Shown: positions 35,210 to 43,799 of the stretch, in pieces
How positions within the stretch are numbered: position 1 is the first letter of the stretch
How the letters are laid out: each line of letters begins with the position of its first letter
Assembly: GCF_022479115.1 (NCBI RefSeq)
Contig: NZ_CP092497.1
Span: 2,170,001 to 2,234,000, forward strand
Direction of reading: 5' to 3'
Length of the DNA: 64,000 nucleotides
Origin: Amycolatopsis sp. EV170708-02-1
GTDB taxonomy: Bacteria; Actinomycetota; Actinomycetes; Mycobacteriales; Pseudonocardiaceae
Notes under the pieces: model-generated
What the model was told of the DNA's origin: nothing
Database searches by the model: none
Seen by the model: the letters and a program-made list of their open reading frames with translations, nothing else
Translations under genes and position numbers: made by a program

Positions 35210-36580
35210 TCAGGAGAAGCGCTGCGGAACGTCCCACGGGTTGTCGTCCCGCAGCGGTTCCGGCAGCAGCTCAGACGGCCAGTCCTGGTAGGACACCGGA
35301 CGCAGGAAGCGTTCCACCGCCGCCGTCCCGACCGAGGTCGACGCCGGTGACGTCGTCGCCGGGAACGGTCCGCCGTGCTGCATCGCGGCGGTCACCGCGA
35401 CCCCGGTCGGCCAGCCGCCCCACAGGATCCGCCCGCTTCGGTCGGCCAGTACCGGGCGCAGCGCCTCGACCTCGGAGGCTTCTTCGGGCAAGGCGTGCAG
35501 CGTCGTCGTGAGCTGGCCGGGCAACGCGGAAAGCACCGGCAGGACGTCCGAAAGCCGCGAATACCGCACGACGACGCCCAGCGGACCGAAGCACTCTTCG
35601 GCCACATCGGGCACGAAGTCGGCCAGGTCGATTTCGAGCAGCCGGGCTCCGGGGCCCGGGACGACCTCACGCATTCCCTGGATACCGGCCATCCGTCGCG
35701 CGCCGTCGAGGAACCCGGACTCGATCCGGTCGTTCAGGAACGGCGCGTCCGGGATCCCGCGCAACCGCTCGGCGACGAGGTCCACGAACGGACCGGAGGC
35801 AGGCGCGAACACGAGGCCCGGGTTCGTGCAGAACTGGCCGTTGCCCAGCGTCAGCGAACCGGCGTAGCCCGCCGCCAGTTCGTCGGCCCGCTCCCGCGCG
35901 GCGCCGGGCAGGACGATCACCGGGTTGACGCTGCCCAGCTCGCCGTGGAACGGGATCGGGACCGGCCGCTCGGCCGCGATCCGCGCCAGTGCCAGCCCGC
36001 CCTTCACTGACCCGGTGAAGGCGGCGGCCGCGATAGCCGGGTGACGCAGCGCCTCGACGCCGGCGGCTTCTCCTTCGACAAGGCCGAGAATCGCGCTCCA
36101 TCGACCGAGCGCCTCGCCGACGATCGCCGCCGTGCGACGGGACAGCTCCGGATGCCCGGGATGCGCCTTGACCACCACCGGGCACCCGGCCGCCCACGCC
36201 GACGCCGTGTCTCCGCCCGCCACGCTGAACGCGAACGGGAAATTGCTCGCGGCGAACACCAGCACCGGCCCGACCGCGGTCCGGTAGCGACGCAGCCCCG
36301 GACGCGGGCCGGGCGGCCACGACGGGTCGGCCCGGTCGATCCGGACGTCGTAGTGCGAGCCGCTCCCGGACGCGAGCAGCCGCAGCTGGAACGTCGTCCT
36401 GGCCAGTTCGCCGGTCAGCCGCGCGGTCCCCAGCCTGGTCTCCGCGTCGGCGATCTCGATCAGGGACGGCCCGGCCGCGTCCAGCGCGTCGGCGACGCCG
36501 GTGATCACCTCCGCCCGTGTCGCCGGCGACACCGCGGCCCACGCGCCTGCGACCTCCGCCGCCCTCTCGATCTGCTTCAT
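35210..36580 (-). CDS. Aldehyde dehydrogenase, probable alpha-ketoglutarate semialdehyde dehydrogenase
   Basis: 456 residues. The catalytic Cys is in GNGQFCTNPG and the general base Glu in FHGELGSVNP; the cofactor region FAASNFPFAFSVAGGDTASAWAAG resembles the NADP-type ketoglutarate semialdehyde dehydrogenases. In the hydroxyproline pathway it oxidises the semialdehyde to 2-oxoglutarate, the final step. GGAAGGA precedes ATG 36580, which overlaps the stop of the permease gene by 4 nt. Confidence 0.85.
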   Translation of the reverse strand: MKQIERAAEVAGAWAAVSPATRAEVITGVADALDAAGPSLIEIADAETRLGTARLTGELARTTFQLRLLASGSGSHYDVRIDRADPSWPPGPRPGLRRYRTAVGPVLVFAASNFPFAFSVAGGDTASAWAAGCPVVVKAHPGHPELSRRTAAIVGEALGRWSAILGLVEGEAAGVEALRHPAIAAAAFTGSVKGGLALARIAAERPVPIPFHGELGSVNPVIVLPGAARERADELAAGYAGSLTLGNGQFCTNPGLVFAPASGPFVDLVAERLRGIPDAPFLNDRIESGFLDGARRMAGIQGMREVVPGPGARLLEIDLADFVPDVAEECFGPLGVVVRYSRLSDVLPVLSALPGQLTTTLHALPEEASEVEALRPVLADRSGRILWGGWPTGVAVTAAMQHGGPFPATTSPASTSVGTAAVERFLRPVSYQDWPSELLPEPLRDDNPWDVPQRFS

Positions 36581-38019
36581 GCTTCCTTCCTCTCCGGGTT
36601 CTCCGCCGAGTTCCGGAATCCGAACACGGCGTACACCACCAGGCCGAGCACCATCCAGGCCGCGAACCGCAGCCACGTCAGGGCGTCCAGGTTCGCGATC
36701 AGCCACACCGCGAACGCCACCCCGGCCAGCGGCACGAACGGGACCCACGGGGTGCGGAACGACCGCGGCAGATCCGGCCGGGTGCGCCGCAGCACCACCA
36801 CGGCGATCGACACGACGATGAACGCGGCCAGGATCCCGATGTTCGTCAGATCCGCGGCCTCCTTGATGGGCAGGAAGCCCGCGATGACCGCGGAGCCGAT
36901 CCCGACCGGCCAGATCACCCGTGTCGGCACCCGCCGCCGAGGGTGGGTGCGGGCGAAGTACCGCGGCAGCAGGCCGTCCCGGCTCATCGCGAACCAGATC
37001 CGCGACACCGCCAGCATGTTCGCGAACGCCGACGTGGTGATTCCGAGGATGCCGCCCACCGCGACGACCGTGCCCAGCCCGGCCAGGCCGACCGCGGCCA
37101 GCGCGCTCGAAAACGGGCTGTGCACGTCGATCTGGTCGTAGCGTTGCATGCCGACCAGCACGATGGACACCAGCAGGTAGATCACCGCCGCGATGGCGAG
37201 CGACACGATGATCGCCTTGGGCAGCAACCGTTTCGCCTCCACGCTTTCCTCCGCGGCGGCCGTCATCGCGTCGTAGCCGTACACCGCGAAGAACGTCGTC
37301 GCCGCGCCCGCGACCGCGCCGCCGATGCCGTAGGGCAGGAACGGGCTGAAGTTCCCCGCCGAGATGTGGAACGCGCCGGCGACCACCACCAGCGCGACGA
37401 TCGCCAGCTTGATCACCACCAGCGCCGTCTCGAACCTGGCGGATTGCTTGCTGCCACGGGAAAGGACGAACGCCAGCAGCAGGCACAGCAGCGCGGCGAA
37501 CAGGTCGACGCGGTGCCCCGGCCCGGTTCCCGGCGCCCCGAGCATCCACGACGGCAGGTCCAGGCCGACCTGCTCCACGACGTAGGACAGGTAGCCGGAC
37601 ACCGCGATCGCCACCACCGCGACGATCGCGGTGTACTCCAGCAGCAGATCCCAGCCGATCAGCCAGCCCGCGATCTCCCCCAGCGCCGCGTAGGAATACG
37701 TGTACGCGGATCCGGCACGCGGGATGAGCCCGGCGAATTCCGCGTAGCACAGGGCCGCCGCCGAGCTGGCGATGATCGCGATCAGGAACGAGATCATCAC
37801 GCCGGGTCCGGCCTGCTGGTTCGCGACCACGCCGGCCAGCGAGAAGACACCGGCGCCGACCAGGCCGCCGAGGCTGAGCGAGACCAGCTGCCAGAGGCCC
37901 ATTGTGCGGGGCAGCCCACCGGGCCCGGCCTCTTCGGGACCTTCGAAGGACTTTCGCCGGAAGAGCCCGGAGCGCGAGAAAAGCTTGGGCCGGGGCCGGA
38001 TCGTCGTTGATTCGGGCAT
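36577..38019 (-). CDS. APC family amino acid permease, probable hydroxyproline uptake
   Basis: 480 residues with about 12 hydrophobic helices. The first helix motif SLGGLVGAGVFSLAG is the amino-acid binding loop of APC transporters, and LPRAGSAYTYSYAALGE is the usual second conserved segment. ATG 38019 is preceded by GGAAGGG. It overlaps the dehydrogenase gene and lies within the hydroxyproline cluster, so it likely imports hydroxyproline or a related amino acid. Confidence 0.87.
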   Translation of the reverse strand: MPESTTIRPRPKLFSRSGLFRRKSFEGPEEAGPGGLPRTMGLWQLVSLSLGGLVGAGVFSLAGVVANQQAGPGVMISFLIAIIASSAAALCYAEFAGLIPRAGSAYTYSYAALGEIAGWLIGWDLLLEYTAIVAVVAIAVSGYLSYVVEQVGLDLPSWMLGAPGTGPGHRVDLFAALLCLLLAFVLSRGSKQSARFETALVVIKLAIVALVVVAGAFHISAGNFSPFLPYGIGGAVAGAATTFFAVYGYDAMTAAAEESVEAKRLLPKAIIVSLAIAAVIYLLVSIVLVGMQRYDQIDVHSPFSSALAAVGLAGLGTVVAVGGILGITTSAFANMLAVSRIWFAMSRDGLLPRYFARTHPRRRVPTRVIWPVGIGSAVIAGFLPIKEAADLTNIGILAAFIVVSIAVVVLRRTRPDLPRSFRTPWVPFVPLAGVAFAVWLIANLDALTWLRFAAWMVLGLVVYAVFGFRNSAENPERKEA

Positions 38020-38074
38020 GACAAATCCCTTCCGGACCGCGCGGGGCGGGCCGGGTCGGCGGTGGGGGAAGGAC

Positions 38075-38157
38075 GGGCTGAAGGACGCTTTCGCCGCATG
38101 CCACGCGGTGAAGGACGCTTTACCTGCGTCCTATGCGGGGAAAGCGTCCTTCAGCCC
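38075..38157. repeat. Family C hairpin, copy 2
   Basis: 25-bp arms with one mismatch (38075-38099 and 38133-38157, starting GGGCTGAAGGACGCTTTC) enclose a third monomer GCGGTGAAGGACGCTTTA. It sits between the racemase and permease genes, so it may attenuate transcription within the cluster. Confidence 0.75.
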
Positions 38158-38159
38158 CG

Positions 38160-39161
38160 TCAGAGGACGAACCCCGCGGGGAAGGGGTCGTCCGGGTCCA
38201 GCAGATAGGTGGCGTTGCCGGTGATCCAGGCCCGCCCGGAGAACTCCGGCACGACGGCGGGGACGCCGCCGACGGTGGTCTCGGCGACCAGCTCGCCGGT
38301 GAAGGTGGTGCCGATGAACGAACTGTTCTCGAACGGCGTGTGCAGCGGGAGTTCGCCCCGGGCGTGGAGCTGGGCCATCCTGGCCGAAGTGCCGGTGCCG
38401 CAGGGCGACCGGTCGAACCAGCCCGGATGGATCGCCATCGCGTTCCGTGACGCCCTGGCGTCCGAACCAGGGGCGAGGAACTGGACGTGCTTACAGCCGC
38501 CGATCAGCGGGTCGGCCGGATGTTTCGGCGGGCGCTGCTCGTTGATCGCCGCCATGATGTCCAGCCCGGCGGCGAGGATCCGGTCCTTCTCCGCCCGCTC
38601 GAACGGGATGTCCACTTGGGACAGTTCGAGGATGGCGTAGAAGTTGCCGCCGTAAGCCAGGTCGTACCGCACCTCACCCAGGCCCGGCACCTCGACGACG
38701 GCGTCCCGCTCCGCGAGGAACGACGCGACGTTGCGCAGCTTGACGCGGACCGCGCGGCCGTCGGAGACCTCGACCTCGGCGTGCACGAGCCCGGCCGGGG
38801 TGTCCAGCCGGACCACGGTCTTCGGTTCGGTCACCTCGACCATGCCGGTCTCCACCAGCACGGTCGCGACGCCGATGGTGCCGTGCCCGCACATCGGCAG
38901 GCAGCCGGACACCTCGATGTACACCACGCCCCAGTCGGCGTCCGCCCTGGTCGGCGGCTGCAGGATCGCGCCGCTCATCGCCGAGTGCCCCCGCGGCTCG
39001 TTCATCAGGAACTGCCGCAGATGGTCCATGTGCTCCATGAAGTACCGGCGGCGTTCGGCCATCGTGTCGCCGGGGATGACGCCGACCCCGCCGGTCACCA
39101 CCCGGGTCGGCATCCCCTCGGTATGCGAGTCGACGGCGGTGACCGACCGGATCGACCGCAC
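38160..39161 (-). CDS. Proline racemase family protein, 4-hydroxyproline 2-epimerase
   Basis: 333 residues. The two catalytic cysteines are both present, in LPMCGHGTIGVAT (near 90) and FDRSPCGTGTSA (near 250). Having Cys at both sites identifies racemases/epimerases rather than dehydratases (which have Thr at the second). It converts trans-4-hydroxy-L-proline to the cis-D isomer, the pathway's first step. GTG 39161 is directly next to the stop of the upstream gene. Confidence 0.9.
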   Translation of the reverse strand: MRSIRSVTAVDSHTEGMPTRVVTGGVGVIPGDTMAERRRYFMEHMDHLRQFLMNEPRGHSAMSGAILQPPTRADADWGVVYIEVSGCLPMCGHGTIGVATVLVETGMVEVTEPKTVVRLDTPAGLVHAEVEVSDGRAVRVKLRNVASFLAERDAVVEVPGLGEVRYDLAYGGNFYAILELSQVDIPFERAEKDRILAAGLDIMAAINEQRPPKHPADPLIGGCKHVQFLAPGSDARASRNAMAIHPGWFDRSPCGTGTSARMAQLHARGELPLHTPFENSSFIGTTFTGELVAETTVGGVPAVVPEFSGRAWITGNATYLLDPDDPFPAGFVL

Positions 39162-40073
39162 CTACTCCACCCCCAGCGAGGCGAGCGCGCGGCGCATGTC
39201 CGCGGTGACCTGCTCGCGATGTTCCTCGGTCAGCGGACCCCTCGGCGGACGGCACGGCCCGCCATAGCGGCCGACGAGGTCCATGCCGAGTTTGATCGCC
39301 TGGACGAACTCGGTGCGCGAGTCCCAGCGGAACGCGGCCACCAGCGGTTCGTAGAGCGCCCTGGCCTCGTCGAGCTTGCCCGACCGCGCCAGGTCGAACA
39401 GGCGCACCGACTCGGCGGGGAACACGTTGGGGAACCCGGCGAACCAGCCTGTCGCGCCCATCAGCAGGCTCTCCAGCACGACGTCGTCCGCGCCGCTGAT
39501 CACGTCCAGGCCCGGTGCCTGCTCGCGGATCTCCAGCACCCGCCGGACGTCGCCGGAGAACTCCTTGACCGCGACCACGTTGTCGATCTGCGCGATCTCG
39601 GCGAGCAGGGCGGGGGTGAGGTCGACCTTGGTGTCGATGGGGTTGTTGTAGACCATCACCGGCAGCCCGACCGAGGCCACCGCCTCGAAATGCGCGAGCA
39701 CCTCGCCGCGGTTCGCGCGGTACATCGTGGGCGGCAGGCACAGCAGGCCGCCGGCGCCGTCCTCGGCGGCGACCTCGGCCCAGTACTTGGCCTGGTGCGA
39801 GCCGGGGCCGTGCACACCGACGACGACGATCCCGTCCTCGCCGACGGTTTCGATCGCGGTGCGGGCGACGCGGCGGCGCTCCTCGTCGGTCAGCGACGAG
39901 TATTCGCCGAGGGAGCCGTTCGGGCCGACTCCCCGGCAGCCGTTGTCGACCAGCCACCGGCAGTGCGCGGCGTAGGCGTCGTAGTCCACGGCCAGCCCGG
40001 CGGGGGCCGACGGGTCCGCCCGGTACGGGAGAGCGGTCGCGACGACGACGCCACCGAGGTCGGGGGTGCTCAT
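39162..40073 (-). CDS. DapA-family protein, probable pyrroline-4-hydroxy-2-carboxylate deaminase
   Basis: 303 residues. The Schiff-base Lys is in NVVAVKEFSGD near residue 168, and the catalytic Tyr in VMVYNNP. The fold is that of dihydrodipicolinate synthase, but the context points to the hydroxyproline enzyme that deaminates the pyrroline to ketoglutarate semialdehyde. It overlaps the oxidoreductase gene by 4 nt and abuts the epimerase gene. Confidence 0.88.
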   Translation of the reverse strand: MSTPDLGGVVVATALPYRADPSAPAGLAVDYDAYAAHCRWLVDNGCRGVGPNGSLGEYSSLTDEERRRVARTAIETVGEDGIVVVGVHGPGSHQAKYWAEVAAEDGAGGLLCLPPTMYRANRGEVLAHFEAVASVGLPVMVYNNPIDTKVDLTPALLAEIAQIDNVVAVKEFSGDVRRVLEIREQAPGLDVISGADDVVLESLLMGATGWFAGFPNVFPAESVRLFDLARSGKLDEARALYEPLVAAFRWDSRTEFVQAIKLGMDLVGRYGGPCRPPRGPLTEEHREQVTADMRRALASLGVE

Positions 40074-41431
40074 TCAGGTTCTCCTTCGGTTCGGGCGGCG
40101 AGTTCGCCCAGCCGGATCGGCTGGGCGATCGGGCGGTGGTGCCGTTCGGCTCCGCCGCAGAGTTCGGACACGGTCGGGCCGCAGATCCGGCCCTGGCACG
40201 GGCCGAGACCGGCCCGGGTGCCGAGTTTCAGTGCGTGCGCGCCGGGACGGGAGTCGTCCTCGGCCGCACGCGTCAGTTCGCCGTATGTGGTTTCCTCGCA
40301 GCGGCAGACGATCGTGTCGTCGCGCAGCCAGCTTCGCCAGGCGGTGCCGATCGGATGGGCGGCCGCGAGACGTCCGGCGAACGCGCGGGCCCGGTCGCGG
40401 GCACGGATCAGTGCCGGGCCCGGCTTTCCACCGGCGGCGACGCGGCCGGCCACCGCGCCTTCGGCCGCGGCGGTGACCGCGCCGCCGATCCCGGTGATCT
40501 CGCCCGCGGCGAAGACACCGTCCACCGTGGTCCGTTGGGCGGCGTCGACCCGGACGAAACCGTCGTCCAGGACGCAGCCCGCGGCGACGGCCAGTTCCGG
40601 CTGCGGGCTGAAACCGTGGCCGACGCAGACCGCGTCGACCTCGTAGGGGCGCTCGGTCCCGGGGACGACGGACCAGTCCGCGCGGACCTGCGCGGTCACG
40701 ACCTCGCGGACGCGGTCCGCGCCGCGGGCCTCGACCACCGCGCGGCCCGTCAGGTACGGGACCCGGTGCCTGGCCAGCGTCGCGGCGTACCGCGCCAGTT
40801 CGCCCGCCTTTCCCGCATGGGCGGCGAGTCTCCACGGCCGGGACGACCATCCTTTTCGGACGGTCGAGACCGGGTTCGCCTCCAGTACCGCGACCACCTC
40901 GGCCCCGACGCCCAGCAAGGATTCCGCCACCGGCAACAGGAACGGCCCGGCACCGGCGACCAGGACCCGCCCGCCGATCGCGACCCGCTCCCCTTTCGCC
41001 AGCGCCTGTGCCGCGCCGGCGGTGTACACGCCGGGCAGTTCCCAGCCGGGGAACGGCAGGGTGCGGTCGTGCGCACCGGTCGCCAGGATCAGCGCGTCCG
41101 GGACGAGGGTCAGCCGCCGCCGTCCGGAACCGTCGGACGGTCCCCGCAGGATGTGCACCCGCTTCTCCGCCCGGTCGAACGCCCAGACGGTCGAGCCCGG
41201 CCACCACCGGCATCGCGGATGCGCGAGCACCCGGCGGCGCCGGTCGAATTCCGCGCGGCCATGCTGGATCCGGTCCGGGCGTTTCGCCGCGTACGCCTCG
41301 GGAAGCATCCGGTGGTACTGGCCGCCGGGGGTCTCCGCCTGGTCCAGCACCGTGACCTGGGCGCCTGCTCGCAACGCGTGCTCGGCCGCCGCGAGCCCGG
41401 CGGGTCCGGCGCCGACGATCACCACGTTCAC
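40070..41431 (-). CDS. FAD/NAD oxidoreductase subunit of D-hydroxyproline dehydrogenase (HcnB-like)
   Basis: 453 residues. FAD-binding motif VIVGAGPAGLAAAEHAL at the N-terminus, an NAD-type GxGxxG in GGRVLVAGAGPFLLPVAE, and a C-terminal BFD-like [2Fe-2S] region with CRCEETTYGEL and GPCQGRICG. This matches the alpha subunit of three-part D-amino-acid/hydroxyproline dehydrogenases. GTG 41431 is preceded by GGAGGAGA and overlaps the [2Fe-2S] gene (GTGA). Confidence 0.87.
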   Translation of the reverse strand: MNVVIVGAGPAGLAAAEHALRAGAQVTVLDQAETPGGQYHRMLPEAYAAKRPDRIQHGRAEFDRRRRVLAHPRCRWWPGSTVWAFDRAEKRVHILRGPSDGSGRRRLTLVPDALILATGAHDRTLPFPGWELPGVYTAGAAQALAKGERVAIGGRVLVAGAGPFLLPVAESLLGVGAEVVAVLEANPVSTVRKGWSSRPWRLAAHAGKAGELARYAATLARHRVPYLTGRAVVEARGADRVREVVTAQVRADWSVVPGTERPYEVDAVCVGHGFSPQPELAVAAGCVLDDGFVRVDAAQRTTVDGVFAAGEITGIGGAVTAAAEGAVAGRVAAGGKPGPALIRARDRARAFAGRLAAAHPIGTAWRSWLRDDTIVCRCEETTYGELTRAAEDDSRPGAHALKLGTRAGLGPCQGRICGPTVSELCGGAERHHRPIAQPIRLGELAARTEGEPE

Positions 41432-41736
41432 GCGGTCTCCTCCCGTGACTGGGTGCGGACTTCGTCCCCGTCGGCGGCCGGACGCCGGCACGCACGGACG
41501 TCGGGCACGTCGTTGACCGTGAGCAGGCAGTCGAAACACGCGCCGATACCGCAGAACACGCCGCGCGGTGCCCCGGAACGCGTGGTCCGCCAGGAGGTCC
41601 GGCCCGCGGCGAGCAGGATTCCCGCCACGCTCTGGCCCGCTATCCCGGTCACGGGTTCGCCGTCGACGGTGATCCGGATCGGCCGGTCGGTCCGGCCCAC
41701 CGGATCACGATCACGCGGCTGCAGCCATCCGCTCAT
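41428..41736 (-). CDS. [2Fe-2S] subunit of D-hydroxyproline dehydrogenase (HcnA-like)
   Basis: 102 residues of the plant-ferredoxin-like small subunit type. The cysteines in GVFCGIGACFDCLLTVN, with a fourth in RAC, form the cluster site. It transfers electrons between the two flavin subunits. It overlaps both neighbours by 4 nt, so the three subunits are translationally coupled. Confidence 0.88.
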   Translation of the reverse strand: MSGWLQPRDRDPVGRTDRPIRITVDGEPVTGIAGQSVAGILLAAGRTSWRTTRSGAPRGVFCGIGACFDCLLTVNDVPDVRACRRPAADGDEVRTQSREETA

Positions 41737-42896
41737 GCCGCCACCACAGCCCCACGGTCCACGGTGAACTCTTCCACCGGCATCGCGGGTTCGGTTCCGG
41801 TGAGCAGTTCGCGCAGCAGGCGCGCGGTGCCGACGCTCAACCCGATGCCCGCGCCCTCGTGCCCGGTGGCGTGCCAGAGATTTCCCAGCCGCGGATCCTC
41901 GCCGAGCACAGGGAGGTGATCGTCGACGTAGGGCCGGAAGCCGCCGTACGCGCGCATGATCGCGACGTCGGCGAGCGACGGGAACAGCCGCAGCGCCTTG
42001 ACCGCGATGGCGCTCAGCACTTCGGGGCGGATCGTGTCGTCGAACTCCACCCGGCGGCGTGACGAGCCGATGAGCACGGTGCCGCCCCAGGTCGACTCGA
42101 CGACGGCGGAGGTCTGCAACTCGCCCGAATCGGCGCCGACCGCGCCGACGTAATCGGCGTCGTAGACCTTGTGCCGGACGACTCCCGGCATCGGCGTGGT
42201 CACCAGTACCTCACCGCGGCGGGGACGGACGGCGATCGGGGCACCGAGGCGCGCCGACACCTGACCGGCCCACGGGCCCGCGGCGTTCACGACGACGTCG
42301 GCTTCGATCACCTCGCCGGGCACGCGGACGCCGGTGATCCGTCCGTTGTGGACGGTCGCGCCGACGACCTCGGTGTCGGAGCGCAGCCTGGCGCCATGAC
42401 GCAGCGCGGAGCCCAGCAGGGCCAATGCCGCGCCCGCGGGCTGGACCTGCGCGTCCTCCGGGTAGTGGAACGCGGCGGTCACGTCGCGGGTCAGCGCGGG
42501 CTCGGCTTCGGCGAGTTCCTTGTGGGACAACGGTTCCGCGCGTACCCCGGTTTGCGAGGCGGCGAACGCGGTGAGGCCCCGGGCGCCGTCGTCCGTGGTG
42601 GCGACGACGATGCCGCCCTTGGGGTCGTACTCGATCGACGAAGCGGCACGCGCGTCCTCGTCGGCGATCTCGGCGACCACCTGGGGCCACAACGCGGTCG
42701 ACAGCTTCGCGAGTTCGAGTTCCGCACCAGGCCCCTTGTCGGAGACCAGGATGTTGCCCTCGCCGTGCGACGTGGTCCCGCCGGCGGGACGGCCGCGATC
42801 CACGACCACGACGTCGAATCCCGCCAGCGTCAGCTCACGGGCACACGCTGCGCCGACGATCCCCGCGCCGAGGACGACCACACGCGTTCGGTTCAT
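41733..42896 (-). CDS. FAD-dependent catalytic subunit of D-hydroxyproline dehydrogenase (DadA-like)
   Basis: 387 residues. Dinucleotide motif VVVLGAGIVGAACARELTLAGFDVVVVDRG at the start; the glycine-rich GYGGFRPY-like and GHEGAGIGLSVGTARLL segments near the C-terminus are typical of DAO/glycine-oxidase flavoproteins. It should oxidise cis-4-hydroxy-D-proline. ATG 42896 follows GGAGGG. It heads the catabolic operon, and the operator at 42908-42925 lies directly upstream. Confidence 0.88.
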   Translation of the reverse strand: MNRTRVVVLGAGIVGAACARELTLAGFDVVVVDRGRPAGGTTSHGEGNILVSDKGPGAELELAKLSTALWPQVVAEIADEDARAASSIEYDPKGGIVVATTDDGARGLTAFAASQTGVRAEPLSHKELAEAEPALTRDVTAAFHYPEDAQVQPAGAALALLGSALRHGARLRSDTEVVGATVHNGRITGVRVPGEVIEADVVVNAAGPWAGQVSARLGAPIAVRPRRGEVLVTTPMPGVVRHKVYDADYVGAVGADSGELQTSAVVESTWGGTVLIGSSRRRVEFDDTIRPEVLSAIAVKALRLFPSLADVAIMRAYGGFRPYVDDHLPVLGEDPRLGNLWHATGHEGAGIGLSVGTARLLRELLTGTEPAMPVEEFTVDRGAVVAA

Positions 42897-42907
42897 CGAC
42901 CCTCCAG

Positions 42908-42925
42908 CGTTCGGTAAAGCGAACG
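42908..42925. promoter_or_regulatory. Operator of the hydroxyproline operon
   Basis: CGTTCG-GTAAAG-CGAACG is an inverted repeat with 6-bp arms, 12 bp upstream of the first operon gene. Read on the other strand it matches the site at 43611-43628 in 16 of 18 bases. Confidence 0.6.
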
Positions 42926-42974
42926 ATCGGAGAGTAGGTTCCACCCCGGACGGGTGTCAATACCTCGTGCGCCC

Positions 42975-43574
42975 TCAGCCCTTCAGCACCGGATGCGGCC
43001 TGCCGTCGAGCCGTTCGTCGGCGCGGTACTGCAGCAGGAGGACCGAGTGCACCGGCCCGTCCGACGCGGTGTAGCAATGCGGCTCGCGGGCGTCGAAGGC
43101 GACGTAATCCCCCGGGCCGACCTCGACGGTCCGTCCGGCCACCTCGACCAGCAGCGATCCGGTCTGCACGATGGTGTGCTCGACCCCGACATGCCCCTGC
43201 GAACGCTGCGGCGCGTCCCCGCGCACCACCTGGTCGTACACCTCGAAGACGCCGTCACCGGTCTCGATCCTTCGCAGTGGCCGGAGATCCACTCCCTCGC
43301 CGCTGAGCACCTCGACGTCGGCACCGCGCACCACGGTGAGCGCGCCGCCCGCGCGATGGTCCAGCAGATCGGAGATCGCCACTTCCAGCACCCTGGACAG
43401 GCTGAACACGGTCTCGATGGTCGGATTCCCCCCGCCGGATTCCAGCTGGGACAGCGTCGCCTTGCCGATTCCCGACCGCCGCGAGAGCTCCGACAGCGAA
43501 ATCCCCCTCGCCGCCCTGGCCGCGCGCAGATTGACCGCCAGCATGTCCCGGATCGAGGGCGTCTCGTCCTCCAC
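42975..43574 (-). CDS. XRE-cupin regulator of the hydroxyproline cluster
   Basis: 199 residues. The helix-turn-helix (about 12-65: LRAARAARGISLSELSRRSGIGKATLSQLESGGGNPTIETVF) is followed by a cupin domain (about 125-190: VEHTIVQTGSLLVEVAGRTVEVGPGDYVAFDAREPHCYTA). This regulator type usually senses a small metabolite of the neighbouring pathway. GTG 43574 has GGGGAGAA upstream and is preferred to TTG 43598. Matching operators lie before it and before the catabolic operon. Confidence 0.85.
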   Translation of the reverse strand: MEDETPSIRDMLAVNLRAARAARGISLSELSRRSGIGKATLSQLESGGGNPTIETVFSLSRVLEVAISDLLDHRAGGALTVVRGADVEVLSGEGVDLRPLRRIETGDGVFEVYDQVVRGDAPQRSQGHVGVEHTIVQTGSLLVEVAGRTVEVGPGDYVAFDAREPHCYTASDGPVHSVLLLQYRADERLDGRPHPVLKG

Positions 43575-43610
43575 CGCTTCTCCCCTGTCGTTCGTCAAAC
43601 CGTACGACCT

Positions 43611-43628
43611 CGTTCGCTTTGCCGATCG
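43611..43628. promoter_or_regulatory. Second copy of the hydroxyproline-cluster operator
   Basis: CGTTCGCTTTGCCGATCG matches the complement of 42908-42925 (CGTTCGCTTTACCGAACG) at 16 of 18 bases. It lies 37 bp before the regulator start, implying autoregulation, and within the region shared with the divergent metalloprotease gene. Confidence 0.6.
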
Positions 43629-43799
43629 AGTTCGCGGACATCATGACACGCTGTCCGCCAAGCGGGGCATAGCCGCGGCCGATGGGCCGACGCGATGGTG
43701 GGCGGCGCCCGCCGCGATGAAACTCCTTCACCAACCGGTGTGTCACCGTCGACACAGGGTCACGGGCGCACCGTCGTTCCTGCCAGCGAGGAGATTCCC

